Source: Lumbricus rubellus
Taxonomy: Eukaryota > Annelida > Clitellata > Crassiclitellata > Lumbricidae
Length of the DNA: 64,000 nucleotides
Assembly: GCA_945859605.1 (NCBI GenBank)
Contig: OX243814.1
Coordinates: 16,667,620-16,731,619, forward strand
Reading direction: 5' to 3'
This document shows positions 34,954 through 46,200 of this stretch, piece by piece. How positions within the stretch are numbered: the stretch's first letter is position 1; every line of letters begins with the position of its first letter. The notes beneath the pieces are model-generated. The model saw nothing but the letters and a program-made list of their open reading frames with translations. It was not told the DNA's origin and made no database searches. A program made the translations under genes and the position numbers.

Positions 34954-35928
34954 CCCTCAGGCTACCAAGCTTTTTTTGTAACACTGACTACCAAGGGGGG
35001 GTGGTTACCACCCCTCTGGATTTAGGGTTTGGTTTAAGAAATCATAACTTGTAATACATCAATGGATTCAGCATTCATTTCTGCACAAAATGGTATATTT
35101 AGGTTTGAAATATATGAAAGCACCCCGGAATTATGAATTTTTTTCCGTAGGCACCCGTCGATTTCACAAAATGCATACTTTCGCATAAGCAAAATATTAG
35201 ATTCTGTGTGTTTTTAACATAATTTATTTATTTAAAAATAGTTTACATATAATAAAGTCCAATATCCAACTTTAAAAAATAGTAATAAGTTAGTTTTAAT
35301 TACAATAAAAAGGAAAAAAACATGTATTAGCTGCTGAAAAACGTTTACGCAGACTTATCGGTTTACGTTGTAAAAAACCCCAACATTTTCACACATTTAA
35401 ATTTATTTTGAGCACTTCCGGTCATCAAATGTCATATTATTAGTATCAAAAATAGCCCTAAATGCCCTCTTCTATAGAATGGCATAATTTACTTCTCCTG
35501 AAAAATAAATTATGAATAATTTTTAATAGGAAAAACATAAAATTTCATAAAAATAAACACCTTTTTATACATTTTAATTTATTTTGAGCACTTCCGGTTG
35601 TCAAAAAACAACTCCGTGACAACCACAATGTAGCCCCACATTCCCTCTACAGAATGGTGTAATTCGTGTCTCTTCATGTCAAAGGACGGATAAGATACAG
35701 CCGATAATCTAAGGGGGTGGTATCCACCCCCTCTGGTGCCTCGGGTATATCGGGTATAACTTTTGAATGTTATGGTATATCATCACACATTTTAGCTCAA
35801 AATGTGTGCAAATGAATCCTCTACAGCTACCTAAAACGTCAAAATTTTATTCCAAACGAAAAAAGTTTGATTTGGAAAAAACCTAAGGGGGGGGGTGGAT
35901 ACCACCCCCCCCCCTGGTAGCCCGAGGG
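34954..35928. mobile_element. piggyBac-like non-autonomous element
   Basis: TTAA flanks it on both sides (34950-34953 and 35929-35932). Ends CCCTCAGGCTACCA and TGGTAGCCCGAGGG are inverted. These fit the piggyBac superfamily (TTAA target, CCC start). The interior has GGGGTGG...CCACCCC hairpins close to each end and no transposase frame. It lies only 8 bases from the stranded exon fragment at 35937. Confidence 0.8.
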
Positions 35929-35936
35929 TTAAAATG

Positions 35937-36145
35937 AAATAATAGACACTTGCCATGGAGTACATTGATTGCATGAACTTCGCTTGACATCTTGTTGCAG
36001 CTACGGGAAAACTCGCTGCAGTGGAAGAGATTCTAGAAAGGCTGGAGGACGCGCGAACTGCGTTGGACGATGAAAGAGATCGACTCAAGATTCGCGAGAA
36101 GCATTTGAAACAACAGCTCGATGATTTGAGAAATCAACACAAAGC
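35937..36145 (+). pseudogene. Stranded copy of the coiled-coil exon of the propeller gene
   Basis: The intron end (TAATAGACACTTGCCATGGA through cttgttgcag|) and the exon from 36001 match exon A of both tandem genes (48572-48405 and 62141-61974). The residues KIREKHLKQQLDDL are conserved. Similarity stops after AAAGCAG, before the donor, and a stop follows at 36186. It lies on the opposite strand from the two genes. An upstream TGA falls in the intron part, so it is not a nonsense mutation. Probably a relic, though use by an unseen gene cannot be excluded. Confidence 0.7.
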
Positions 36146-36189
36146 AGCCTTTTGTGCCCATTGCCTTCCAGACACTGACAGGCCGTAAT

Positions 36190-36720
36190 GCTGATTCTGT
36201 GACGTCACATAGCCTACCTAGTGATCGTCGGCTTAATTGAACAGTGCGTTAATGGACCATCATCATCATTCATCATTGTGGTCAATGCCATGGACTCAAT
36301 ACCCGTTGTTGTCAATCACCATCCCTCTCCAATTGTCTCTCTTCCCATCCTGTGCTATTCTGCTCAATTTGTGGATCTCCATTTCGAAACAGTCTGCCAT
36401 TCCATACACGGCCTTTCACTAATTCCCGCTCCATACGTCATCACAAAAATTGCTAACTTGATGCGTCTGTCATTTCCCGATCTGCACACATGTCCACATG
36501 TTTCCATTGTCATTTGTTTGATGTTTTTCTTTTTCCTACTCTTGCCCGCACCTACACATTTGTTTTTTCTGCTCATATCTGATGTGTAGGCCTAGTATCC
36601 TGTAGCAGCTCATCTCAAATGCCGATAGTTAGTTTGTTTCTCGCTCACGTAGAGTCCTTGTCTCGCATGCAAATAGTAGTAGCTATGCAGTATGCACGCT
36701 TTTATAATTTCTATTTTTGT
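36190..36720. other. Intergenic; one 122-codon frame of doubtful status
   Basis: A plus-strand frame at 36221-36589 is open but has low-complexity His/Ser/Phe runs, no family resemblance and no splice partner. I see no other feature. Confidence 0.35.
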
Positions 36721-37082
36721 TTATACACTGATTTCACGACTTAGCAATGATAGGAACATAGTCTGAAAATTTATGTCCACAATCACAAACACAGTGTAGC
36801 CTATGTTTGCTGAAAAAAGCTTTTTCATGGATACACAAGACAGTATGAACATTCGTTTGATTTGATGCGCTAAGAAATTGTTGCTCACAAGCTATCGAAA
36901 CCAATCACTGGAGTAGAATAATAATACAGAATACCGAGACAGAGACAGAGGCGAGAGAGAGGCAAGAGAGAGAGACAGACAGACAGACAGAGTAAAAGAG
37001 AGAGGGGCGATATAAAGAGACGAAGACAGAGACAGACAGACCGAGACAGAGAGTGAGTGAGCGAGAGAGAAAGATAGAGTGA
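36720..37082 (+). repeat. Left half of a small inverted repeat around copy C
   Basis: GCTGAAAAAAGCTTTTTCATGG, TTTGATGCGCTAAGAAATTG and CGAAACCAATCACTGGAGTA, followed by a GAGACA-type tract, recur inverted at 38655-38965. Confidence 0.8.
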
Positions 37083-38049
37083 GCGAGTGAGGGACTGTGA
37101 GCCTAGTGAGTGAGTGAGTGAGTGAGTGAGTAAGTGAGTGAGTGGGTGAGTGAGTGAGTGAGACGGACACTCGGATTCGAAACATCCCCAGGCCTCTCAT
37201 ATTTGTTTTATACACATCGACTAATGAGATCACCGCCCGTTGTTTCTTTAGTTATGATACAGCATTTTCGTAGACAATGTACCCAGCTAGAAAAAGTAGT
37301 CGCAGGCGTAGTCTACGGGGCATGTATGATAACAACCACTGAGGCCAGTGTTTATATTAAAACCTATGTTTCACCGAGGTTGGCAGCAAATTACAGAGGC
37401 TAAAAACGAGGAGTCCAAAAAGTTGACGTACGCCATTTTATCGATTATACACAGCAGAATAAAAAAAAGACGTTTCGGCCTTTCGGGTATGCTCTATGGC
37501 TATGCCATCACAATGTAGGCCTGAGCATGTAAATGTCACCATGACAGTGCTGAAACTTGTGTTTCAGCATGGTTTCCTCCAGAGTCCCAACGTTTAATAC
37601 ACTGTACAGTTCAAACAGTTGGCTGTCGTACTTGAAATTGAAGATTTCAACAACTCAGACGTCCCACGTAACCAATAATTATTTCATAGGCTTCGTCGAC
37701 AACAGCAAGAACTTGGAATTCTCAAACCATAATAATTTAAAACAGATTTTACTGTTTTCTGCTGTTCAAACAAGCCAGCTACAAAAACAAACAAAGTGAC
37801 TGATTCTACAACTAAGTAACAAAAAAACTTATTCTGGACATTGAATGACTGTATTGACCTACGACAGGTCGGATCAAAGCAATAAAAGGGACACATTGTG
37901 ACCGCGGAGTTTCTACCTAAATGGTGACAGTCGAAGTTCATGAGTTCGCAATGTTAAAAATAATAGGATTAACTGTTTGAAAAGTATGTGCTACATTGTA
38001 ACGGTTACAGGTGCCTTAAATAACGTTTGAGGATGTTCAATGTTCATTT

Positions 38050-38467
38050 ATTCATCTCATTTAAAAACTTGATATACCGGTAGCGTCTCTTCAAGAAAGT
38101 CACTCAGAGGCGCTCCCAGACCATGCAGTCGCGGCAATACAAATTGGATTTCAGCAACTTGTAAAAGAAATTGTCATTTACATCTAGACTTCTAGAGAGT
38201 ATACGCGCATCACCAACGGAATTCCATTCCAAGTGGACTGGCCAACAATCGAGAATTCACGACGCTGCCATGTTGAGTTGCTAGCGTGGGGAGCCAGAAG
38301 TACCCCGTTAGCAGAGGAATGATGGGCTTGTTAAATAATAATCTTCGTTTATTAACATTTAAGAACGCAGAATGATTACATGTACACATTGTACAGGTTA
38401 TGCGCAGGTCGGCTTTACAGCAGTGGATTCGATAGCCTAAGTGCTGTCTCACTCCTGGTACGGCCAA
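38050..38467 (-). pseudogene. Main LINE 3' fragment in copy C
   Basis: Inverse of the LINE C-terminal coding and 3' module, with the GAGGCGCTCCCAG block near 38107-38119. It is colinear with 14085-14440 and so was already part of the repeat before the copies separated. Confidence 0.65.
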
Positions 38468-38570
38468 GCCAGAAGTGGGAAGGGCTATCTTATTTTAGCA
38501 GAACCCGAGTCAAGTAACACAACAGAAAAGCGCCATTGGCAGCTAACAGAAACTTTTATAAATTAATGCC

Positions 38571-38648
38571 TTGTACGAGGCTCGAACCCGGGTCGCGTGG
38601 ATGACACTCAGTTTAACGACCAGCGCTCTCTCCACTGAGCTACGACGG
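38571..38648 (-). repeat. tRNA-derived module ending copy C
   Basis: The same A-box (TAGCTCAGTGG) and B-box (GGGTTCGAGCC) sequence as 14629-14706, with an unpaired acceptor stem. Confidence 0.6.
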
Positions 38649-38654
38649 ACCCCC

Positions 38655-38965
38655 CTGCGGCTCACTCTATCTTTCTTTCTCGATCACTCACTCTCTGTCT
38701 CAGTCTGCCTGTCTCTGTCTCTGTCTTCATCTCTTTATCTCGCCCTTCTCTTGCCTTCTCTCTCCTGTATTAGCTTACTCCAGTGATTGGTTTCGATAGC
38801 TTGTGAGCAACAATTTCTTAGCGCATCAAATCAAACGAATGTTCATGCTGTCTTGTGTATCCATGAAAAGCTTTTTTCAGCATACATACACTGTGTTTGT
38901 GATTGCGGTAATAAATTTTCAGACTATGTTCCTGTCATTGCTAGTAAAATGGCTAATAGGCCTAT
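38655..38965 (-). repeat. Right half of the small inverted repeat around copy C
   Basis: Inverse of 36720-37082: a CTCT/CTGTCT tract, then the unique block ending near AGTAAAATGGCT. Confidence 0.8.
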
Positions 38966-39094
38966 CTTGGTTTGAAATAGCAACTACCGTACTGCAATCC
39001 TGATTAAGCAATAAGCAGTTGATTTTGTATGGCTCCGTTTGTACTCACAGATTGCTTGCATGATGTGTAACGATGATGATTATTATGAGTTCAT

Positions 39095-39705
39095 CAGTGG
39101 CGGTAGGTCGCGTCGGGGTCATGGGAACTATTTGGCAGGTCGAAAAAATTGATGCTTGAATTTGGAGCTCATCTATATTCCTTCCTCTCTTCTTTAAGTT
39201 CTCTGCCCCTCGGCATGCAGGTTTCAACTTTCACTGACGTACACGTTCTTCTCTAATTCGCTGTGGTGTTCTCTTCAGCTCGTTGCATCCGTCGGTCATC
39301 ATCCATTCTAGCAACCTTGCCTCACCCCCTCCCCTTACCAATTACTCCTTCTTCTGAGCACTTCCCTTCTATTCTTATCCTTACTGCTTGATTCATATAA
39401 TTATAGGTTTCCTATTTAAACTTCCTGTCCCATAGGCCTAGAACTCTATATTTAGGCCTACCTATATATAGATAAGATCAGACGTTAAAGTCAGTTGGAT
39501 CTAATAACTGCCCCACAATTATTACTAGGCCTATAGTGATCTTTTGGGCGAGGAAAAAATGCTGATTTTCATTTTAAACTCTTGTATGAAATAATGTGAA
39601 AAGATATTAAAAATTCTAAAGTTTTTTAGGCAGATCATTAGGCAGGTCGTGAGCAAAATAGGCAGGTCAAATGACCTGCCGCGACCTGCCGTAGCGCCGC
39701 CACTG
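39095..39705. mobile_element. hAT element (CAGTGGCGG family)
   Basis: Starts CAGTGGCGGTAGGTCGCG and ends with the inverse CGCCGCCACTG. The perfect 8-base duplication GAGTTCAT flanks it (39087-39094 and 39706-39713). 611 bases, non-coding. Short relatives at 48930-49070 and 63310-63455. Confidence 0.88.
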
Positions 39706-39761
39706 GAGTTCATGCTTCCTCATGCATTGGCTTGTATGGCTTGTATGAAACGCTCTTCTAA

Positions 39762-41263
39762 TCTATATAAATAAAAATGAAACTTTCCAATAGTGCGGTA
39801 CACCATCACGCCCAAAGCTACGCAGCGATTTCTTTGAAAATTTACCAAAACCTTCCATTCCAATAGCACCGTGTCTTAAGATTTTCTTTCCAGAAAAAAA
39901 CGCAATCTTTTCCACAAAAAGTGAACTTTGCAATACGTTCGAGCGCCATTTGCAAATTGAACCAAACCGCACGCTTGCAAAATTTCACAATCGTCAATCG
40001 TCTTCATCCCAAACACATTGACGAAACGTGAATGAGTGAGGTAGCGTTGCGTGACGTCATAAGCGAGTCGATTAAAAATTCCATTACGAAACGGCCTTTA
40101 AAGCGGCCTTTAAAGCGGCCTTTCCGCTGTCAGTAAGGGAGGGGAGCCCGCCCTCCCGCCCTCCCTCCCTCCCTCCCTCCCTCCCTCCTTCCCTCCCTCC
40201 CTCCCTCCTTCCCTCCTTCCCTCCCTTCCTCCCTCCCTCCCTCCCTCCCTCCCTCCCTCTCACCCTCCTTTGCGGCCTTTTTACTGAAGCGTTTTAGGCC
40301 GCAATCCGCTACCGGGAAGGGACCTCCCTCCCTCCCTCCTTTCCTCCCTCCCCCTCCCTTGCCGCCTTTTTACTGAAGCGTTTTAGGCCGCAATCCGCTA
40401 CCGGGAAGGGACGGCCCTCCCTCCCTTCCTCCCTCCGTCCCTCCCTCCTTCCCTCCCTCCCCTCCCTTGCGGCCTTTTTACTGAAGCGTTTTAGGCCGCA
40501 ATCCGCTACCGGGAAGGGACCTCCCTCCCTTTCTCCCCCTCTCTTGCGGCCTTTTTACTGAAGCGTTTTAGGCCGCAATCCGCTACCGGGAAGGGACGGC
40601 CCTCCCTCCGTTTCTCCCTCCCTCCTTCCCTCCCTCCCCCTCTCTTGCGGCCTTTTTACTGAAGCGTTTTAGGCCGCAATCCGCTACCGGGAAGGGACGG
40701 CCCTCCCTCCCTCTCTCCCTCCCTCCCTCCGCAATCTTTTAAACAAAAAAGCAACTTTGCAAATTCTACCGTTTCAACACATACGCCCGTTGATAAGTGT
40801 GTTCCGTTTATGTAGCGCATTTCAACATTCGATTGCGGCCTAAGAAAAGCAAATTTGCAAATTCTACCATTTTCAACACATACGCCCGTTGATAAGTGTG
40901 TTCCGTTTATGTAGCGCATTTCAACACATTCGATTGCGGCCTAAAAAAAGCAAATTTTCAAATTCTACACTTTTCAACACATACGCCCGTCGATAAGCCT
41001 TGCCTTTCAATTCGTGCCCGTTTCAAATGGTGGTTCAATTGTGTTCCGTTTATGTAGCGCATTTCAACACATTCGATTGAGGCTTTTTTTACTGACGCGC
41101 GTTAGGGCGCTATCCGCGTCGCTGTCCGGGGAGGGGGAGGGGAGGAGGAGGGGAGAGGGAGGGAGAGGGGAGGGGGGAGGGGGGGGGGAGGGGCAAGGGT
41201 ATAGGGTGTGGGAGGGGAGGACGGTCTTTTCTGCCACAGCAACGCGTGGCCGGGTTCAGCTAG
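39762..41263 (+). mobile_element. Helitron with internal tandem arrays
   Basis: It starts TCTATATAAATAAAAATG after an A and ends CTAG before a T, with the hairpin GCCAC...GTGGC just before GGGTTCAGCTAG. Interior: a CTCC tract, five copies of a unit of about 70-110 bases containing GCGGCCTTTTTACTGAAGCG and TAGGCCGCAATCCGCTACCG (40270-40700), then three copies of a unit of about 85-90 bases with ACACATACGCCCGTTGATAA (40740-41090). No Rep/helicase frame, so non-autonomous. Confidence 0.82.
40150..40735. repeat. CTCC-rich tracts alternating with a conserved unit
   Basis: Polypyrimidine CCCT blocks separate five copies of a segment holding an inverted GCGGCC...GGCCGC pair. It lies inside the Helitron. 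Confidence 0.85.
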
Positions 41264-41457
41264 TATCATAATAATTATTATTGTGTATTATTAATTTTTG
41301 TATAACAGACAGCTGAAAACATTTTCAAATTTATATAGTCTTTCGATGCACATTATTATGCTTCTGTTGTGATGCTCTTGAAAGGTGTTGCACAAGCTGC
41401 CATGTGAGTTCAGACTGATCAACCAATCGGAGGTAAGATCGCCGCTGGACACCAGAG

Positions 41458-41770
41458 CTAGGACAGCAGAGTTCCTGTAGGTATATTATGGTAGCAGAGA
41501 GCTAGACCATCCATGCAGCGCCAGAATAATGCAGAAGCCCTATGAGAGATCAGCTGTGGAATTGGAAGCCAGTGGAATACCGTACATTCCGCGTGTACTC
41601 CGTGACGGGCATATCTAATAATGCGACCAATAAGATGTGCTGCCGGGCGCAGAACCCGGTCAAGACACCCAATCCAGATCGCCGGGAGCCCGACATAGAG
41701 GGTACTACAATAGTCGAGGCGAGAGTCCACAAAGGCATAGACAAGAGTAGCAGCAGCAGTAGGGGTCAGA
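41458..41770 (-). pseudogene. Main LINE, internal C-terminal fragment
   Basis: A minus-strand frame encodes SRLDYCSTLYVGLP, CLDRVLRPAAHLIGRI and VFHWLPIPQLISHR, matching SRIDHCCSILVGLP and HWLPIAQRINYR in the LINE at 19385-20896. Diverged and truncated at both ends. Confidence 0.75.
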
Positions 41771-42376
41771 GATCGAGATATACTGTAGGCTACTCCCTAA
41801 GGCTAAGTTGACGTAGTTGGTAGTAGCTCCAATCTGCAACAGGATCTGATGGCAGTGATGATGAGGATGCTGAAGTTGAACTATCTGCGATGTTATGACA
41901 TGACACCAATGAAGACACTGACACGAATGCCACTGAAGCCATTTAATACTTTTCCATTGTATAGCTGAGATGTCAGGCTATAGTTTGATGCAAGAATATT
42001 GTGCAGTTATATTTATTACAAATACCAAAAAACATGTGAAATTCGAACTTTTTTACATTCATCCCCGGTCTCCCCTATTAGTCCACGTCCGTTTCAGGTA
42101 GATGGTGTTCTCTTAACCGAAGTTTCAACAAAACTCCGTCCCCTTCGATATCTTCAGAAACAATAGATCTAATAACAATTATAATCTTCGTTTAATTTCA
42201 AACTGGCATAGCGTGGAAGCCGGAATGATTTCTTGCGCGACCAAGAAACACATATATATTTGTTGAAGTCTTAAACCATTCTTATCAGCACAACACGTTT
42301 TGTGGGCTACGTGAACGAACGGCTGTTTGATAATTTAAAACTTATTGTGCGTAGCTAGACCTACATTGTAGTCATG
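41771..42376 (-). other. 3' flank of propeller gene 1
   Basis: The block 42080-42330 (GGAATGATTTCTTGCGCGAC and neighbours) is conserved twice beside gene 2, at 55480-55640 and 56920-57110. It probably covers the 3' untranslated region or flank. The polyadenylation site was not assigned. Confidence 0.45.
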
Positions 42377-43245
42377 CTATTTCATGTCAAACACCAGGAC
42401 GCGACCGTTTTCAAAGTCTTGGTCTTCAGCATTGAAACTGGAATCGGCTACAAAGAGTCGACCGTTTACTTCGTCGAGAAGCATGGCTTGGATCACTCTG
42501 ATTCCGTGTTCTTGTGTCGCAATCTCTTTTTTGTATTCTAGTTCGGGGCTTAATAAGATCACTCGACCTCTAAACCCCTCCGCTACCAAAACGTTTCCCA
42601 GTCTATCAATGGCCATAGCAGTGACGGCCTCTGGTTTTTTCGAAGGGTCTGAGTAGGACTTCAAAACGTCGCCATTGAAGTTCACAATGGCTACACCGGC
42701 AACACTCAGAATATGTTTTCCATCGTAACTCACAAGAAGATTTCCGTTGGCCATTTTCAAAGCACGTCGTAGATATGCGATGCCCGATTCCGGCTTCACA
42801 ACAATTTCTTGTATCGAATGTCCAGTCGACGAATACTCGATAATCTTGCGGTCTTTATAACAAGTTGCGAAGACATGACAGTCTTCAGTCACTGAAAGTT
42901 TCTCGATACATCTGTTCACTTCCCAAGAAGCTAGGATTTCTTTATTATATGGATCCGCGTTTATAATGAACTTCTTGCCTGTGGATTCCCTTGCGATTAT
43001 GAATAGGCTTTGACTTCGGTTGCAAGAGTGCAGGTCTTCCAGACTTTCATATTCTTCCAGCAATAGCGTTTGCTTGGTCAAAAGCGTCGCTGAATCAAAA
43101 CGTTCGATAAAATTGATTCCTGAAGTTGTGACAAATATGTCTTCATTCAATTTTGCAATTCCGTCGATAAATTCGTTGTCAATCAACGCTGCCTGTGTCT
43201 TGAACTCCTTAATCAGCATGGTGTTGGTTCTAGAGTTGGCATTCT
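42377..43245 (-). CDS. Propeller gene 1, beta-propeller exon with stop
   Basis: 869 nt from gactattttcag|AGAATGCC to the stop. It contributes 288 residues and ends RVLVFDMK. NHL-like repeats are visible at KLNEDIFVTT, VTEDCHVFATC, MANGNLLVSYDG, AIDRLGNVLVAEG and EVNGRLFVADS. One exon holds the whole propeller. Confidence 0.88.
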
Positions 43246-46200
43246 CTGAAAATAGTCGAAAAGGTTGTGCTTAAGCAAATAAGCCTACTCCACTATTGCT
43301 TTTAAAAGTTAGTCTTATCCATGGTCGAAATCTCAAACGCTCGTTTTCTTTTGCAAGTTATAGCCTATCTACATGCTTTTTCTGTAATTTTATTGGCGTA
43401 TAGGCTACTTTGATTAGGCCTATTTGCTTTACTAAATAGATCCATAATTAACTGCAGCACTGCAAGTCCGGCAGATAAAAAGCAGTAACTCGAAAGTATA
43501 AAATAATTATCTTGAATAAAATTCTGGATAGATTTTCCAGTCATTGTGCGATTGTTTGGGATTCATATCTAAAATGCCAAGACTTTTGTACCCTGAGCAC
43601 CGTCATGTTCAAGGCCGTAGCTAGGGTGTGTTTTGGGTGTTTGAACACCCCTCCTTAAAAAATTAAATGATGCTATACTGAAATAATGCATTTACTAACA
43701 CAATCGTGATGAAAGGACAAATGGGATTTCATTTTGAAGCTATTTTTGCTATGGGGCATTTTACAATAGATTAAATCACCCTCCAAGCACCTTAGACCGT
43801 TGATTCGACTGCCTGTTGGGTTGCTCAAGGTGGAGTAAAAACCCCAGAAACAAAATCCAGCTAGGTTACGGCCTTGGTGATGCAATTTTGGGATAAATAC
43901 ACGCCAATACAAATGCAATATAGGCCTATGTTAAATTGCAAATATATTTCAAAATGTAATCTGTTTCATTAATGGGATAACGATGGCAGTAATTAGATTC
44001 GTTAAAACGCCTCATAGGTAGCCTACTAGGCTAAATACTCAGGCTGACGGCTCTACACTAACTAGCGCTTATCTATAGGGAAAAGGAGAATGAACGTTTT
44101 CGGCATTCTTCCACTGCTGAGAAAAAAACTTCCATTAGGTTATATTTTACTTTAAGTCGTGCTGTAGCCTATTCATGGGCGCCCGCACATAGGGGCAAGG
44201 GGGCACTTGCCCCCCCCTGGAAAATTGAAACCTATTTTCCTCACTAGTACTTTTGGGGTTTATAACAAATTTCTTCCTATTAGAGAATTTAAAAGCCTAC
44301 TTTTAACTAATACTTTTCGATTTTTTAAACAAATTTTCTTGCAAAAAGAAGCAATTCATATTAAAATATTTTTTAAGTGAAACTGAAAAATTTACATAAT
44401 AAACTTCTGTGAAAAATACCCATTCATGTTCTTAACTCCCCGCTTTGCATTTTTTTGTCCTCCTGCTAAAATTGTGTTGCGTTGACCATCGTGTTTTGCC
44501 CCCTCCTGCAAAAATTTCTGCGGGCGCCCATGAGCCTATTTGAAATGTTTAAATCTATTCTAATGCTTTCGATTGCGCATTTGTCAAGCAAATAGGCCTA
44601 CATCTTATGGGTTGTCAATAAGTTAAATATTAAGAAAAAGCAGTAACTCAAAAGTATAAAATAATTATCTTGAATAAAATGCTGGATAGTCGATTTATAG
44701 TCAAGTTGCCTACCAGTCGTCGGTGCCTTCTCCCTCTCGAACGCAGGAGACATCGCAGCAGCCAGCAACACAGTCTGGGTGAACGTCGCTTGCAAATTGC
44801 AGCTAATGACTTCTTTGTTCAATACTTCTACTTCATTCTCAGCCTTCAGACGTCTGCTTTTCTCTATTTCATTGACATAATTCTAGTATAAAACCTATCC
44901 GTTGAATTGAGAGCGAGCATTTCGCCAATCTTCATCTCAGCGACCTTAATTCGCCGCCGCGAAACACAGCGCCTATACAATTCGCCGCCATTCATTTCAG
45001 CGCAGCTTCAAAAGGACGTTGCTAAACTTGTTATGCTATGCCGTGCGTAAACAACACGCGTTATTGACAGGGCTGAAAGTGGTTTGAGAAAGTTGCCGGG
45101 TCTGACTTTGACGGACGAGAACACCTTTGACCCGTAAATTTTTCTGACGACGTTTTTTTCAGTAATTTACCCACAATTATCCAAAATCCTATCATTTTAA
45201 CCAAGTTTTTGGCACCTGGCGGCCTTTTTGCGACCCTGCTGAGACCTGGCAACAGCAGGTCTCGAAAATCGATGCCGGGTCGCAGACCCGAACCGACCCG
45301 GCTCACTAAAAGCATTGGCATCATTAATCGAATTTCCTACTTGCTACCTTCCCACATTCTGACCAACTTGTACTATACTCTCGTTTATCCTTATCTTACT
45401 TATTGTAATATCATTTGGACTTCCACTTATGCTTCTCACTTAAGAAAATTACTAATTGCACAAAAAAGGCTATACGAATCATAACTAAATCTCCTTTTAG
45501 GCTAACTGTCATACACAACCATTGTTCTTATCACTTAAACTACTAACCATCACACAAATCAACTTCATTCAAACTCGTGAATTTATGTACAAGTAGCCTA
45601 TCATAACAAACTCCTTTCATCTGCTTTCTTATCTTATTTTCCCCTACTCATTTTAATGTTGGCCATAGAAACAAGCCGGATTATAAATTAATCTTCGCTA
45701 GAACTAACATCCGTAAACTTTCCATTAAGTTTCAGGGTCCACTGCTTTGGAACAACCTACCTATAAACATCCGTACCTCTAATAGCTTTTCGTGTTTTAA
45801 GCGTACTTTAAGAGCACACACACTGGAGCTTGTATTATAAATTGTTAGTTAAGTTAGTTAAGTTTGTTTTCAACTTTTTTGGTTTCCTATAGCATAGCTA
45901 TTGCTGTCACTATAGATTGTGTTTACTAGACCTATCGTTCTGTAAGCTGTCATCTTAAATTTTTTTATTTCTACCTAGCTAAATAGGCCCCCTCCTAGCG
46001 GGATTTTGTCTCTTTGGTGGGCCTGTTGTTCCTAAACACTCTATGTGACATCCTCTGCTATGATTGCTTTTAGCTTGATAAAATCTGCTGGCTGACTTAT
46101 TCAGTATGAGAATTGTGGAAAAATAACTGGGGGGTTGGCCTATGACAAACTTGAAATTGGGGTATGAAAAACATACTTTAACATGGGGCTCTAAGAAAGA

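Larger units (their letters stand above)
37083..38650 (+). repeat. Copy C of the dispersed repeat
   Basis: Order as in copy B: a short GAGT array, GGACACTCGGATTCG, the ACATCGACTAATGAGATCAC block, the GACGTACGCCATTTTATCGA block, an inverted LINE 3' fragment (38050-38467) and the tRNA-like module (38571-38648). It lacks the extra LINE tail seen in copy B. Confidence 0.65.

Noticed and set aside
36221..36589. A 122-codon plus-strand gene
   Set aside because: No family resemblance, low-complexity composition and no splice or duplicate support.
40270..40700. Regularly spaced repeats that could look like a CRISPR array
   Set aside because: Repeats are long, spacers are low-complexity CTCC tracts, and the setting is a eukaryotic Helitron.
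42384..42656. Plus-strand frames opposite the propeller exons (also 57117-57389)
   Set aside because: Shadows of the minus-strand coding exon with no independent support.
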